Assembly (NCBI GenBank): GCA_964645785.1
Contig: CAZYAV010000001.1
Coordinates: 1 to 64,000, forward strand
Source: CALWZE01 sp964645785
Lineage (GTDB): Bacteria > Bacillota > Clostridia > Oscillospirales > Ruminococcaceae
Reading direction: 5' to 3'
Length of the DNA: 64,000 nt
Position numbers and translations under genes: made by a program. The stretch's first letter is position 1, and each line of letters starts with the position of its first letter. Shown here in pieces: positions 1-8,780 of this stretch. The notes beneath the pieces were generated by a model, which was given only the letters and a program-made list of their open reading frames with translations, did not search any database and was not told where the DNA came from.

Positions 1-200
1 AAACGGCGCGGGGCGTAGTGGGCGTAGGGGCTGCATGGAACAATGCGGGCGGGAAGAGGGCGGGCGAGATGCCGCAGGCCGGGCAAGCAAGCCGCAGGTC
101 GAACCGCGCAGCCGGAACCATTCTCCAAAAGCGCATGGCGCGTTCTATATTGTATCTATGTGGTGTGTCCCGCACGCCTGCCACACCTCTCCGGCCGCGC
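1..200. other. Window start, no gene seen
   Basis: Non-coding stretch downstream of the flippase stop codon. Open frames here are antisense or GC-driven, with no ribosome binding site or recognisable protein. I see no tRNA, hairpin with a T-run, or repeat that I could name. Confidence 0.5.
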
Positions 201-1439
201 TCAGCGCCGCCGCAGCGCCCGCAGCCCGCACAGCGCCAGCGCAGCGCACTGCACCGCCAGCGAGAGAATCACCGCCAGGGAAGCGCCGGCCATCCCCCGC
301 CGCGGCACAAGCAGCGCGCTGGCAGCCCCGCTCGCCGCAATGCCGACAAGGTTCGCCCCAATCAGCCCCCGCATCTCCCGCAGAACGGTCAGCAGCATAC
401 AATAAAACAGCGAAAGCGCCGTGAACACCGTGCCGACCACCATCGGCACCAGCAGCGCCCTGTACGCCGCGATGTCCGCGCCGTACAGCAGGGTGAGCCC
501 CCATTCCCCCAGCAGCAGGACGCCCGCGATGCCCGCGACCCCCACGCCGAACACGCCGAGGGTGATGAACCCCGCCAGTTTTTTGAACCCGGCCTTATCC
601 CCCGCGGCGAGCTTATCGGTAAAGATCGTGATAAAGGGCGCGAACAGATACACCACCCCGACTTGCAGGATGAGCACCGGCGAATTGACCAGGTTGTAGA
701 TGCCGATTGCGTTTGTGCCGGCCGTCCGCTCAAGCACCAGCTTGGGGATTGAGCCGGCCGCCGTGTTGAGAAAGACATAGACGGCGAGCGGCGCGCATTC
801 CCAGAGCAGCGCGCCCACGGCGCGCGCCGCCGGGCGGTCAAGCGGGCAGTAGAGCGGCCGCAGATGCGCCACATCGTAAAACAGGCTGAACGCGTAGCAG
901 GCCGCCGTCATCCCGCCGAGCGCGGCCGGCAGGCTGCCCGACACCCCAAGCACGGCCGAAAACACCGCGACGCTCAGCACACCGCGAACGGCATAGGAAA
1001 TCCCGACAACATCCATCCGATCCCGCTTTTGGGCAAAGCCGTGGAACACGTCGGTGATCGCCTCCAGCAGCTTGTAGAGCAGATAGAGCGCGATGCACAG
1101 GCTCTGCTGCGCCGAATAGCCCAGCAGCAGCGTATAGACGGCGCAGGCGAGGATGGCGGCGCAGACGGTCACCGCGCGGGAGGCAAGATAGGTTGAATTG
1201 CCGTATTTGCCCTGCGCGTCCGAGACCTGATAGGTGCGCATTCCATAGGAGGCGAAGGTCAAAAACACGTTGGTCACGGTCATCGCCGTCGCGAGCAGCC
1301 CGGCGTCGTAGACCCCCGCCAGCCGCTTGACCAGCAGGCCGGTAATCAGCCACTGGCAGACAAAATACAGCATCGAGCCGACCGTGTTGAAGAGGAGATT
1401 GCGCTTGAGATGGTGCTCGTCCCGCTGCACGGCGCTCAA
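201..1439 (-). CDS. Oligosaccharide flippase-like membrane protein
   Basis: A 412-residue polytopic membrane protein with about 12 hydrophobic segments, of the polysaccharide/oligosaccharide flippase (Wzx/MATE-like) type. Such proteins move lipid-linked sugars or wall precursors across the membrane. The N-terminus (LLFNTVGSMLYFVCQWLIT, then AGLLATAMTVTNVFLTFASY) is typical of the family. The start is TTG overlapping the stop of the upstream HD gene (TTGA), with a GGGGGAG ribosome binding site inside that gene, so the two are translationally coupled. No other sugar-polymer genes are beside it, so the substrate is unknown. The family assignment is by recognition only. Confidence 0.75.
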   Translation of the reverse strand: MSAVQRDEHHLKRNLLFNTVGSMLYFVCQWLITGLLVKRLAGVYDAGLLATAMTVTNVFLTFASYGMRTYQVSDAQGKYGNSTYLASRAVTVCAAILACAVYTLLLGYSAQQSLCIALYLLYKLLEAITDVFHGFAQKRDRMDVVGISYAVRGVLSVAVFSAVLGVSGSLPAALGGMTAACYAFSLFYDVAHLRPLYCPLDRPAARAVGALLWECAPLAVYVFLNTAAGSIPKLVLERTAGTNAIGIYNLVNSPVLILQVGVVYLFAPFITIFTDKLAAGDKAGFKKLAGFITLGVFGVGVAGIAGVLLLGEWGLTLLYGADIAAYRALLVPMVVGTVFTALSLFYCMLLTVLREMRGLIGANLVGIAASGAASALLVPRRGMAGASLAVILSLAVQCAALALCGLRALRRR

Positions 1440-2005
1440 ATTTCCATCTCCCCCATCAGCGAGCGCATGGCGAGAATCGTCTTTTCAATCAGCTCGTCCA
1501 GCTCGACCCCCATCATCTGCGCGCCCTGTTCGATGACATCCCGCGAGCAGCCGGCCGCGAATTTTTTGTCCTTGAATTTCTTTTTGACCGATTTCAGCTC
1601 GAGGTCGGACACGCTTTTGGACGGGCGCATAATCGCGACCGCGCCGATCAGGCCGGTCAGCTCGTCGGTTGCAAACAGCACCTTTTCCATCATCCGCTCC
1701 GGCTTTGTCTCGATGCCGGTCATCCCCCAGCCGTGGCTGACACAGGCGTGAATCAGGCTCTCGTCCAGATCCAGCTCCCGCATGAGCTGCTGCTCCTTGA
1801 CGCAGTGCTGCTCGGGGAACTGCTCGAAATCGAGGTCGTGCAGCATACCGACCGCCCTCCAATACGCGGCATTTTCCGGGTCGTACTGCTGCGCAAACCA
1901 GCCCATCACGCCGGACACAATCTCCGCGTGGCGGCGGTGGAACGGCTCGGCGTTGTATTTTTCCATGATTTCGCGCGCCTGCTCGACAGTTGGGATATAG
2001 CTCAT
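1436..2005 (-). CDS. HD-domain hydrolase (small phosphohydrolase-like)
   Basis: A 189-residue protein starting MSYIPTVEQAREIMEKYN. It contains the HD metal-binding signature in MLHDLDFEQFPEQHC and further histidines (FHRRHAE, CVSHGWGM) expected of the HDIG phosphohydrolase fold. The substrate is unknown; members act on nucleotides or phosphoesters. The ATG at 2005 is chosen because AAGGAAGA lies about 9 nt upstream; a longer frame upstream has no such site. It overlaps the flippase start by 4 nt, so the two form an operon. Confidence 0.75.
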   Translation of the reverse strand: MSYIPTVEQAREIMEKYNAEPFHRRHAEIVSGVMGWFAQQYDPENAAYWRAVGMLHDLDFEQFPEQHCVKEQQLMRELDLDESLIHACVSHGWGMTGIETKPERMMEKVLFATDELTGLIGAVAIMRPSKSVSDLELKSVKKKFKDKKFAAGCSRDVIEQGAQMMGVELDELIEKTILAMRSLMGEMEI

Positions 2006-2319
2006 TTTTATTCTTCCTTTCTTGATTCTCTTCCCTATATGTTCCCGCCCGCCCGAAGCCAAAGCCGTATCGGGCAGGCCGCCGCCCCGGATGTATTCGG
2101 CGCGGCGGCATTCGGGTTAATTCGGGTTATTTATATACTAAACCTGTACAATGCCCCGCCCGCTTCGGGCATTTGCCGCCTCTGCGCGGCAGCTCCGGGA
2201 TTGGCTTTATAGGATAAACAGCCCCGCGCCCATTGTTTTGCCGCCTTCACAAGCCTGCATTTGCGCGGCCTTTGCAGCCGGCAGGGAATAAAACGGGAAT
2301 GCAGGTGATTTGCGCCGTT
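2006..2319. other. Intergenic region, no gene seen
   Basis: About 310 nt between the HD hydrolase and the GIY-YIG gene, both on the minus strand. An AT-richer patch near 2120-2150 may hold the promoter for the HD-flippase pair, but I could not match good -35 and -10 boxes. No terminator with a clear T-run was found. Confidence 0.4.
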
Positions 2320-2655
2320 TCAGCCGCGCCCGCTGCCGGCCGACCGGCCGCTCTGGAAAGCGCCGCCATTGAGCGCCGCAATCCGTTCCAGGCGCGCCCC
2401 GTCCGCCGACGCAATCAGCGCAAGCTTGCCCGCGCGGGGCAGGGCTTTGATTGCCGCCTCCCGGCGCAGCGCGTCCGATTTGCCGCGGCAGGGTTCAAAA
2501 TAAGCCAGCGCAACCGGCCGCCGCGCGCGGGTGCAGCGGCTTGCCGTTCCGGCGTTGTGCGCCGCAAGCCGCCGCGCAAGGTTGTTTGTCCACCCCGTAT
2601 ACAGCGCGCCGTCCGCGCAGCGCAGGATATACACAAAAGCCTCTTCCGTCTCCAC
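2320..2655 (-). CDS. GIY-YIG nuclease superfamily protein
   Basis: A 111-residue UPF0213/YhbQ-like protein with the GIY-YIG core FVYILRCADGALYTGWTNNL near the N-terminus (the YIL and YTG pair), followed by the conserved arginine (LARRLAAHN) and a glutamate in the helix that follows. Small single-domain members are putative DNA endonucleases of unclear role. The GTG at 2655 is chosen because AGGGGG lies 6 nt upstream; the frame is open further but only through the preceding gene. It overlaps nothing and lies 22 nt downstream of the DUF5131 gene, in the same operon. Confidence 0.8.
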   Translation of the reverse strand: METEEAFVYILRCADGALYTGWTNNLARRLAAHNAGTASRCTRARRPVALAYFEPCRGKSDALRREAAIKALPRAGKLALIASADGARLERIAALNGGAFQSGRSAGSGRG

Positions 2656-2677
2656 GCGTGCCCCCTGTTCCGGCGGT

Positions 2678-3400
2678 TCACACAAGCCCGGCCGTGTCAA
2701 TCCCCGCCTTGCGCGCCTGCGGGTGCTGATCCCGGCGGCGAACCCGGTAAAGCCGGCCATCCTTGCGAAACCGCGCGCCCGTCTGTTTAAAGTAAAACCC
2801 GACCCCCGCGCGGTCGCACTGCTCGCGCAGCGAGAGCACCCACGCGTAGTCGCACACCCGGGCGGCTTCGCCGCTCTCGCCCCCGGCGACGACGTGGTGA
2901 ATCCACGGCCCGAGCCAGGGCGAAAGGTCGATTTGCTCCAGCAGCGGCTCGCAGCAGATAATCCGGCGGCGCAGCGGCGCTTCGAGATAAACCGGCATCC
3001 GCTCGTCCGCCCGGCGCTGATTTTCCACCGTGCAGCAGATGGTCACATGCGGCCAGCCATCGCCCCAGTCGTCCGGGACACAGGCGGCAATCCGCTCCGG
3101 CCGCTTGGTGATAAACAGGAAATCGAGGTCGGGGCGTGCCCGCATCATCTCCCACGCCTGCGGCCGCCACGCGTCCGCCTCCTCCACAAAAAAGTCCGAG
3201 CTGAAGCAGGTCCAGACCCGTTCCCCGCCCGGCAGCTTGTAGCCGCCGTCCCGCCGCCTGCGAACCGGCAGGTCAAAATCGGCGGTTTTGCAGACGACGC
3301 TACTGTCCCGGCCGTGCCGGCCGTCGATGCGGTAAACATAGCAGTTTGCGCAGCCCTCGCTCTTTTTGTGGCATCCGTGCCACGGGTTCCAGTTTGCCAC
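2678..3400 (-). CDS. DUF5131 (phage Gp37/Gp68-like) protein
   Basis: A 240-residue protein of the DUF5131 family, first known from phage Gp37/Gp68. The N-terminus (NWNPWHGCHKKSEGCANCY) has a C-x6-C-x2-C cluster that resembles a radical-SAM/Fe-S motif. LDFLFITKRPERI and VVAGGESGEAARVCDYAWV are typical of the family. Biochemical function is not established. The start is GTG at 3400, 3 nt after the CDF transporter stop, so it is part of that operon. The host copy looks intact and is not next to phage genes. Confidence 0.8.
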   Translation of the reverse strand: MANWNPWHGCHKKSEGCANCYVYRIDGRHGRDSSVVCKTADFDLPVRRRRDGGYKLPGGERVWTCFSSDFFVEEADAWRPQAWEMMRARPDLDFLFITKRPERIAACVPDDWGDGWPHVTICCTVENQRRADERMPVYLEAPLRRRIICCEPLLEQIDLSPWLGPWIHHVVAGGESGEAARVCDYAWVLSLREQCDRAGVGFYFKQTGARFRKDGRLYRVRRRDQHPQARKAGIDTAGLV

Positions 3401-3403
3401 CGC

Positions 3404-4573
3404 TCAGCCCTCAATGCTCGCCTGATAATTGCGGTCGATTTCGATGACCGCGCGGTACGCGGGGTCAAGCTGCGATACCGCCGCCTCAATCAGCCTGCGC
3501 AACGGCTCGGTCTCCCCCGCATAGGCGCCCGGCACCGCCACGTCAAAAAAGAGATCCGTCCGCCCGTGGACGCGGGAGACCCGCAGGTCGTGGATGGACA
3601 GCAGCGGGCTGATTTCCCGCACCGCCGCCGAAAGCCGCTCCCGAAGCTCGTTGAGCCGCCGGTCGTCGGTCACCACCGGGTCAAGGTGGATCACCAGCTT
3701 GACCCCCAGCTTCTGCTCGACCTCCCGCTCGATTTCGTCCAGGACGCCGTGGGTGTACATCGGGTCAAGCGCCGCGCTCATCTCGACATGCGCGGTGGCA
3801 AACCGGTGATCCGGTCCGTAGGAGTGCACCAGCAGATCGTGCAGGCCAAGCACCCCGTCAAAGCCGCGGATGGTCTGCTCCAGCGCGCGGATGAGCTCGG
3901 GGCTGGGCGCCTCGCCGAGCAGCGGGCTGAGCGCTGTTTTGAGGATGCCCGCCCCGGAAAGCAGGATGAACACCGCCACCAGCGCGCCCGCCCAGCCGTC
4001 GATTTTAAGCCCGGTGAGCGCCTCGACCGCGGCGGCGGCAAGCACCGCGCCGGTTGAGGCGATGTCGTTGCGGCTGTCATCCGCGGCCGCCCGCAGCGAG
4101 GCGGAGTTGATCCGCGCCGCCGCGCGGCGGTAAAACAGCATCATCCACAGCTTGGCCGCGACCGCCCCGGCCAGCACAACAAAGGTCGCCGCCGAAAACG
4201 CCGCCGGCACCGGGTGGAGGATTTTCTTCACCGAGCTTGCCAGCAGCTGCCCGCCCAGCACCAGAATCACCAGCGCGATGACCGCGCCCGAGAGATTCTC
4301 CATGCGGGAATGGCCGTAGGGGTGCTCCTGATCCGCCGGCTTGCTCGCCAGCCGGAAGCCCAGCATGGTCACAATCGACGACCCGGCGTCGGTCAGGTTG
4401 TTGACCGCGTCCGCGATGACCGAGACGCTGGCGCTCAGCAGCCCGACCAGCAACTTGAAGCCAAACAGCAGGATATTGCAGCCCAGCCCGACCGTCCCCG
4501 CAAACGACCCGATCGCCTCCCGGCTCGCGTCCGGGCGGCGCTTTTGAAACCAGTTCAGCAGCCATTCACTCAT
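3404..4573 (-). CDS. Cation diffusion facilitator transporter
   Basis: A 389-residue CDF-family efflux protein. Six predicted membrane helices occupy roughly residues 20-230, followed by a cytoplasmic ferredoxin-like domain and an extra C-terminal region. Metal-site motifs are visible: SVIADAVNNLTDAGSS in helix 2, HPYGHSRMENLSG after it, and DDSRNDIAST in helix 5. The family exports Zn, Mn, Fe or Co by proton antiport; the metal cannot be told from sequence. It is the first gene of an operon with DUF5131 and the GIY-YIG gene. The ribosome binding site is weak (GGAT). Confidence 0.88.
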   Translation of the reverse strand: MSEWLLNWFQKRRPDASREAIGSFAGTVGLGCNILLFGFKLLVGLLSASVSVIADAVNNLTDAGSSIVTMLGFRLASKPADQEHPYGHSRMENLSGAVIALVILVLGGQLLASSVKKILHPVPAAFSAATFVVLAGAVAAKLWMMLFYRRAAARINSASLRAAADDSRNDIASTGAVLAAAAVEALTGLKIDGWAGALVAVFILLSGAGILKTALSPLLGEAPSPELIRALEQTIRGFDGVLGLHDLLVHSYGPDHRFATAHVEMSAALDPMYTHGVLDEIEREVEQKLGVKLVIHLDPVVTDDRRLNELRERLSAAVREISPLLSIHDLRVSRVHGRTDLFFDVAVPGAYAGETEPLRRLIEAAVSQLDPAYRAVIEIDRNYQASIEG

Positions 4574-4623
4574 TTTTTATCCGTTCACTCTGCTTTCCAT
4601 GATAGTATATACCCGCGCGCGGC

Positions 4624-4869
4624 TCAGGGCGCCCCGACGCGGACAAACCGGCGCACCCGCGCGCCGTCCCGCTCGACCGTCTCGTTCCACATGGCGGCCG
4701 GGCGCGCCCACAGCCCCCGCTCGCCGTACAGCGCGCGGTAAATCACAAGCGGCTCTTCGGTCTCGCTGTGCCGCGCAAGATCCAGCACCTCGTACAGCCC
4801 GCCCTTGTAGTGCCGGTAAACGCCGGGCGGGATGGCCGCGCGATACCGTTCAAATTCCGCCGCGTCCAT
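4624..4869 (-). CDS. DUF1653 domain protein
   Basis: An 81-residue protein made of one DUF1653 domain: PPGVYRHYKGGLYEVLDLAR, then LVIYRALYGERGLWARP and MWNETVERDGARVRRF. Length fits the family. Function is unknown; it is a small beta-rich domain often encoded near housekeeping genes. It starts 4 nt after the adenosine deaminase stop, so it is the second gene of that operon. Confidence 0.85.
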   Translation of the reverse strand: MDAAEFERYRAAIPPGVYRHYKGGLYEVLDLARHSETEEPLVIYRALYGERGLWARPAAMWNETVERDGARVRRFVRVGAP

Positions 4870-4873
4870 CCGC

Positions 4874-5884
4874 TCACCCCGCCGCGCGCAGCAGCGCCGC
4901 GCGGGTTTCCGGCTCGCAGAACGCCGCCTGCGCCGCGTACCGGCTCATCTGGGCAAGATCCGCCTGCGCAAAGCCGCCCTCGCCCAGCGCGTGCGCGTAC
5001 TCCGCGTCCAGATCCACCCCCGCGATCACCGGGTTATCGGTGTTCAGGGTCACGTGGATGCCCATGTCCAGCAGCGCCTTTGCCGGGTGGCGCGCATAGC
5101 CCGGCTCGGTCTCGCACTGCACGTTGCTGGTCAGGCAGATTTCCAGGGTCGTCCCCCGCTCCGCCGCAATCCGGCAAAGCGCCGGGTCTTCTGCGATACG
5201 GTGCCCGTGCCCGATGCGGGACGCGCCGAATTCAAGCATCGCCGTGCGCACCGTCTCGGCTCCCCGGCTGTCCCCGGCGTGGCAGGTGAACGGCACACCG
5301 GCCGCCCGCGCCCGCGCAAACAGCTCGCCGAAATCGCGCAGCGGGCAAAGCCCCTCCGCCCCCGCAAGGTCAAACCCACGCACAAGGTCGTCCCGGCAGG
5401 CCTCCGCCAGCCGCACCGTCTCCAGATTTTCCGCCCGGTTCTCCGAGGCGGCGCCGACGCACATCGCGCACAGCAGAATCCCGGCGCGCAGGGTGCGGCA
5501 GGACTTGAGCGCGATGCGCACCCCGTCCTCCACCGCCTCCACCGCCTGCCGCTGGCTCAGCCCGCCGCGGGTGTGCAGCTGCGGCGCAAAGCGCAGCTCG
5601 AGATAGGAAAGCCCCTGCGCCTCGCTGCGCACAATCAGCTCGTACGCCACCCGCGCAAGCGCCTCCCTGTCCTGCAAAATCATGGTGGGCAGCGCAAATT
5701 TGGTCAGGTATTCGTTGACGCTTCTGCAATCCGGGTCGCAGACGACGAACGGCCGCAGCGTCTCGACCGTGCGGGCAGGCAGGTCGAGCTTCCGCTCCAG
5801 CCCCAGCTCCAGCATCGTCTCGGGCGCGATTGCGCCGTCCAGGTGGCAGTGCAGGTCGATTTTCGGGAAGGTGTATTCCGCCAT
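4874..5884 (-). CDS. add: Adenosine deaminase
   Basis: A 336-residue enzyme that deaminates adenosine or deoxyadenosine to inosine in purine salvage. Zinc and catalytic motifs are all present: KIDLHCHLDG near the N-terminus, FTCHAGDS, IGHGHRI and LNTDNP with the catalytic aspartates near the C-terminus. Length matches bacterial Add. The ATG at 5884 has AGGAGAGG upstream. It is followed by DUF1653 with a 4-nt gap. Confidence 0.93.
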   Translation of the reverse strand: MAEYTFPKIDLHCHLDGAIAPETMLELGLERKLDLPARTVETLRPFVVCDPDCRSVNEYLTKFALPTMILQDREALARVAYELIVRSEAQGLSYLELRFAPQLHTRGGLSQRQAVEAVEDGVRIALKSCRTLRAGILLCAMCVGAASENRAENLETVRLAEACRDDLVRGFDLAGAEGLCPLRDFGELFARARAAGVPFTCHAGDSRGAETVRTAMLEFGASRIGHGHRIAEDPALCRIAAERGTTLEICLTSNVQCETEPGYARHPAKALLDMGIHVTLNTDNPVIAGVDLDAEYAHALGEGGFAQADLAQMSRYAAQAAFCEPETRAALLRAAG

Positions 5885-6319
5885 GTTCGCCTCTCCTATC
5901 TTTTTTCGCGCGGATTCATTTTACATCAAAAGAGGACGCCATACGCCGCCCCTGCGCGGGCGGCGCTTTTGCCCCAGGCCGGTTCAGCCCCGGGATGTAC
6001 CAAAGCCGCATTCTCCGCTTTGCCTGCCCCGCGGGCGAGCCGCACCCCGGCACCGTTCAGGGCTTCCGTCCGGGCAGCTCCTGCCCCGCGCCGCCGCGGC
6101 GGCGCAAAGAGCCGCACAGAACGGCTTAAGCGGGCGGCGCTTGCCTGCGCCCCGGCCTGGCCGGGGGAATCGCCCGGAGCCGCACAGCCCGGCCGCAGCG
6201 CCCCGCCCCGGCCGCAGCGCTCCGCCGGGCAACCTCCCTCGCCCCTGTTGCCATCATGCGCCGTCCGTCGTCTTTGCACAGCCGCCGCCTTGGGCTCGCC
6301 GCGCACTGTCGGGGCAGGC
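5885..6319. other. Intergenic region, no gene seen
   Basis: About 435 nt, very GC-rich, between the foldase stop and the adenosine deaminase start. Frames here show Ala/Arg/Pro-rich shadow translations without a ribosome binding site. It contains short GC palindromes of the kind seen in other intergenic regions here (for example around CTGCCCCGCGGGCG at 6024), but no named element. Confidence 0.5.
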
Positions 6320-7465
6320 TTACGCCGCGTCCTGCGCCTCGGCCACCGGCGGGTAGTCCCAGGTCACCTGGTCGAGGGTGATTTTCTCATAGCCGCGGGC
6401 AAACTGCACCTCCATCGCGTCGCGGTATTCCTGAATCTTTTCCATCGCGCGCTGCTGGATGACCGCGTCGGTCATGGTCGTTTTGTCCGGCTCGATGCGC
6501 AGAATGATGTGGTAGCCGTGGGTCGACTGCACAATCCCGCTCAGCTCGCCGATCTCGAGCGCCTTGACCGCGTCCTCAAACTCGGGCACCATCTCGCCCT
6601 CGATGAAGGTATAGCCGTCCGGGTTGTACAGCACGCCCGGATCCTCAGTGTATTGCAGCATGAGGGTGTCGAAATCCGCGCCGGATTGCAGCTGTTCCAG
6701 CACCTGCTGCGCCAGCTCGAGCTTTTCCCGGTCGGTCTCCTCGTCCCCCGTCGTCGCAAACAGGATATGCTTTGCGCCCAGATAGCCGTTCTGCCCGGCG
6801 TACGCTTGCAGCTCCTCCTCGCTGACCTCTTTCAGCTCGCTCTGCTCATACACATACGTATAGAGCTTGTCGTACAGCAGGCTCTGCTCATAAAGCATCT
6901 TGTACAGCTCGACGGTCAGGCAGTTCTCCTCCAGCGCGGCGTAATAGTCCGCCTCGGTCTCGTAGCTCGCCTTAATCTGCTCCAGCATCTGCTCCGCCTC
7001 GCCCTGCTCCGCTTCGGTCAGCTCGATACCCGCGTCCGCGGCCCATTGCAGCATAGCGCAGTTGTCCCGCAGCATCTCGAGCGCCTGCTCCTTATAGGAC
7101 TCGCCCAGCTCGAGGTGGGTTTTCCAGTAATTCTCGTCGTCCTGCCCGTACTGGGTGCGAACCGGATACAGATAGTGGTTATATTCCATCGCGGAAATCT
7201 CAAATTCGCCGATGGTCATCACCGTCTCGTCCCCGCGCGTCAGCGGGGTGCTGTTGAACACGCTGTTGAAAAAATCCGGCGCGAAAATGCTGACGCAAAG
7301 CCCCGCCAGCGCGAGAATCGCCAGCACAACGACGATGGCGAGCGCCCAAGTCGCGCCGCCCCGCTTTTTTGGCCTGCGCGCGCTTTCCGCGCCGGCCGGC
7401 GCCGGTTCCTGCGCCGCACCGGCCTCAAAGTCAATCGGGCTGAAATCCTGATTTTGCTGCTCCAT
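6320..7465 (-). CDS. Membrane-anchored peptidyl-prolyl isomerase (PrsA/SurA-like)
   Basis: A 381-residue protein with a short cytoplasmic N-terminus, one membrane helix at about residues 37-60 (WALAIVVVLAILALAGLC) and an extracytoplasmic part. A SurA-N-like helical region is followed by a parvulin domain (LGAKHILFATTGDEE ... GADFDTLMLQYTEDPG ... GYHIILRIEP). It probably helps secreted proteins fold outside the membrane, as PrsA does, but anchored by a helix and not a lipid. The N-terminal PKKRGGATWAL gives a positive inside edge. The ATG has GGAGCAG upstream. Confidence 0.85.
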   Translation of the reverse strand: MEQQNQDFSPIDFEAGAAQEPAPAGAESARRPKKRGGATWALAIVVVLAILALAGLCVSIFAPDFFNSVFNSTPLTRGDETVMTIGEFEISAMEYNHYLYPVRTQYGQDDENYWKTHLELGESYKEQALEMLRDNCAMLQWAADAGIELTEAEQGEAEQMLEQIKASYETEADYYAALEENCLTVELYKMLYEQSLLYDKLYTYVYEQSELKEVSEEELQAYAGQNGYLGAKHILFATTGDEETDREKLELAQQVLEQLQSGADFDTLMLQYTEDPGVLYNPDGYTFIEGEMVPEFEDAVKALEIGELSGIVQSTHGYHIILRIEPDKTTMTDAVIQQRAMEKIQEYRDAMEVQFARGYEKITLDQVTWDYPPVAEAQDAA

Positions 7466-7687
7466 GTCTGCTCCTTTGCCCGCACGGGTGCGGGCGGTTT
7501 GTCAAATTGAAAAATTTTCGATATAATACCGTTTAAACGCCGGTTCACGGCACGCCGCGCGCCGGCTCGCAGTCCGCTTTTTGATTATAGCAGAAATCCC
7601 ATCTGCAAACAATCGCACACGGCTGCGAGTTTATCCTATCGCCGCGGCCTGAAATGAACTTGAAACGAAAGGGGGCTTTGTCCGGCC

Positions 7688-8590
7688 ATGTCCAAGCGTC
7701 TGCTCTTTGTCATCAACCCCTATTCCGGCCGGGCGGAGGTTCGCTCACGCGGGGTGATGATTATTGACAAATTCGTCAAGGCCGGTTTTGCCGTGGAGGT
7801 GTACACCACGCAGGAGACGGGGGACGCCGTTGAATACATCGCCTGCAACGGCGTCGGGTTTGACCGCGTCGTCTGCTGCGGCGGGGACGGCACGGTCAAC
7901 GAAACACTCAACGGCCTGATGCGCCTGCCCGGGGAGCCGCCCGCCCTCGGGCTGATCCCCGCCGGCACCACCAACGACTACGCGTACACCCTGCACATCC
8001 CGTTCAACATGATGCGGGCGGCAAAAATCGCCGCGGAGGACAGGCTGTTCCCCATCGACATCGGCCGGTTCAATGAGCGGTATTTCGCCTATGTCGCGGC
8101 GTTCGGCATCTTCACCGACGTCACCTACGAGACCCCGCAGAACGCCAAAAACCTGCTGGGCAAGGTCGCCTATGTGCTGGAGGGCGCCAAGCGGCTCAAC
8201 ACCCTGCGCAGCTACCATGTCCGGGTGGAGTATGAGGGCGGCGCCGTCGAGGACGATTTCATCGTCGGCCTGTTTTCCAACACGGTGTCGGTCGCGGGCA
8301 TCCGCACCGCGTTCCGGGACGCCGAGCTGGATGACGGTCTGCTTGAAATCACCCTTGTCAAGGTTCCGCGCACCCTGCACGACGCGCAGGCGGTGCTGAA
8401 TATCCTGACCAATACCGAGACCGCGCAGGAGGCGCAGTCCGACTTTTTGCAGGTGATTTCGACCAGCTGGGCGCGGGTCACCTGCGACGAGCCGGTCGCC
8501 TGGACCATCGACGGCGAGAGCGGCGGCTCCTTTACCGAGGCGGAGATTCAAAATGTCCCGCACGCCATCCGGGTCATCACCGGCGAATAA
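7688..8590 (+). CDS. Diacylglycerol kinase-like lipid kinase (YegS/BmrU family)
   Basis: A 300-residue lipid kinase of the DAGK catalytic family. The nucleotide-binding motif CCGGDGTVNETLNGLM and the second motif LGLIPAGTTNDYAYTL are intact. The family phosphorylates diacylglycerol or related lipids at the membrane; the exact lipid here is unknown. It is monocistronic, divergent from the foldase gene, with AAAGGGGGC upstream of the ATG. A GC hairpin follows it at 8637. Confidence 0.9.
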   Translation: MSKRLLFVINPYSGRAEVRSRGVMIIDKFVKAGFAVEVYTTQETGDAVEYIACNGVGFDRVVCCGGDGTVNETLNGLMRLPGEPPALGLIPAGTTNDYAYTLHIPFNMMRAAKIAAEDRLFPIDIGRFNERYFAYVAAFGIFTDVTYETPQNAKNLLGKVAYVLEGAKRLNTLRSYHVRVEYEGGAVEDDFIVGLFSNTVSVAGIRTAFRDAELDDGLLEITLVKVPRTLHDAQAVLNILTNTETAQEAQSDFLQVISTSWARVTCDEPVAWTIDGESGGSFTEAEIQNVPHAIRVITGE

Positions 8591-8636
8591 TTTTGATTTG
8601 CACAAAGCGGGGCGCGGCGCGCCCCGGGCGCACAGA

Positions 8637-8673
8637 GGGCGGCGCAGAAAACCATCCGGTTTTCCGCGCCGCC
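8637..8673. terminator. Hairpin between convergent genes
   Basis: Arms GGGCGGCGCAGAAAACC and its near-perfect complement GGTTTTCCGCGCCGCCC meet over a very short loop. It lies between the lipid kinase (plus) and the M20 peptidase (minus), which converge. There is no long T-run, so it is a likely but not certain bidirectional terminator. Confidence 0.45.
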
Positions 8674-8780
8674 CCTGCTGTTCATGGGTTGATTCTGCCC
8701 CGCCGGCAGCCGCGGGAAAGCGCCTGTTTTAAGCCCCGGCCGGGCTCGTCCGCATCGCCGCCCCGGCGCAGGGTGTCCGC

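Noticed and set aside
2531..4057. 508-codon open frame on the plus strand
   Set aside because: Antisense to the GIY-YIG, DUF5131 and CDF genes, which are well supported.
4832..7510. 892-codon open frame on the plus strand
   Set aside because: Antisense shadow of adenosine deaminase and the foldase gene across their intergenic region.
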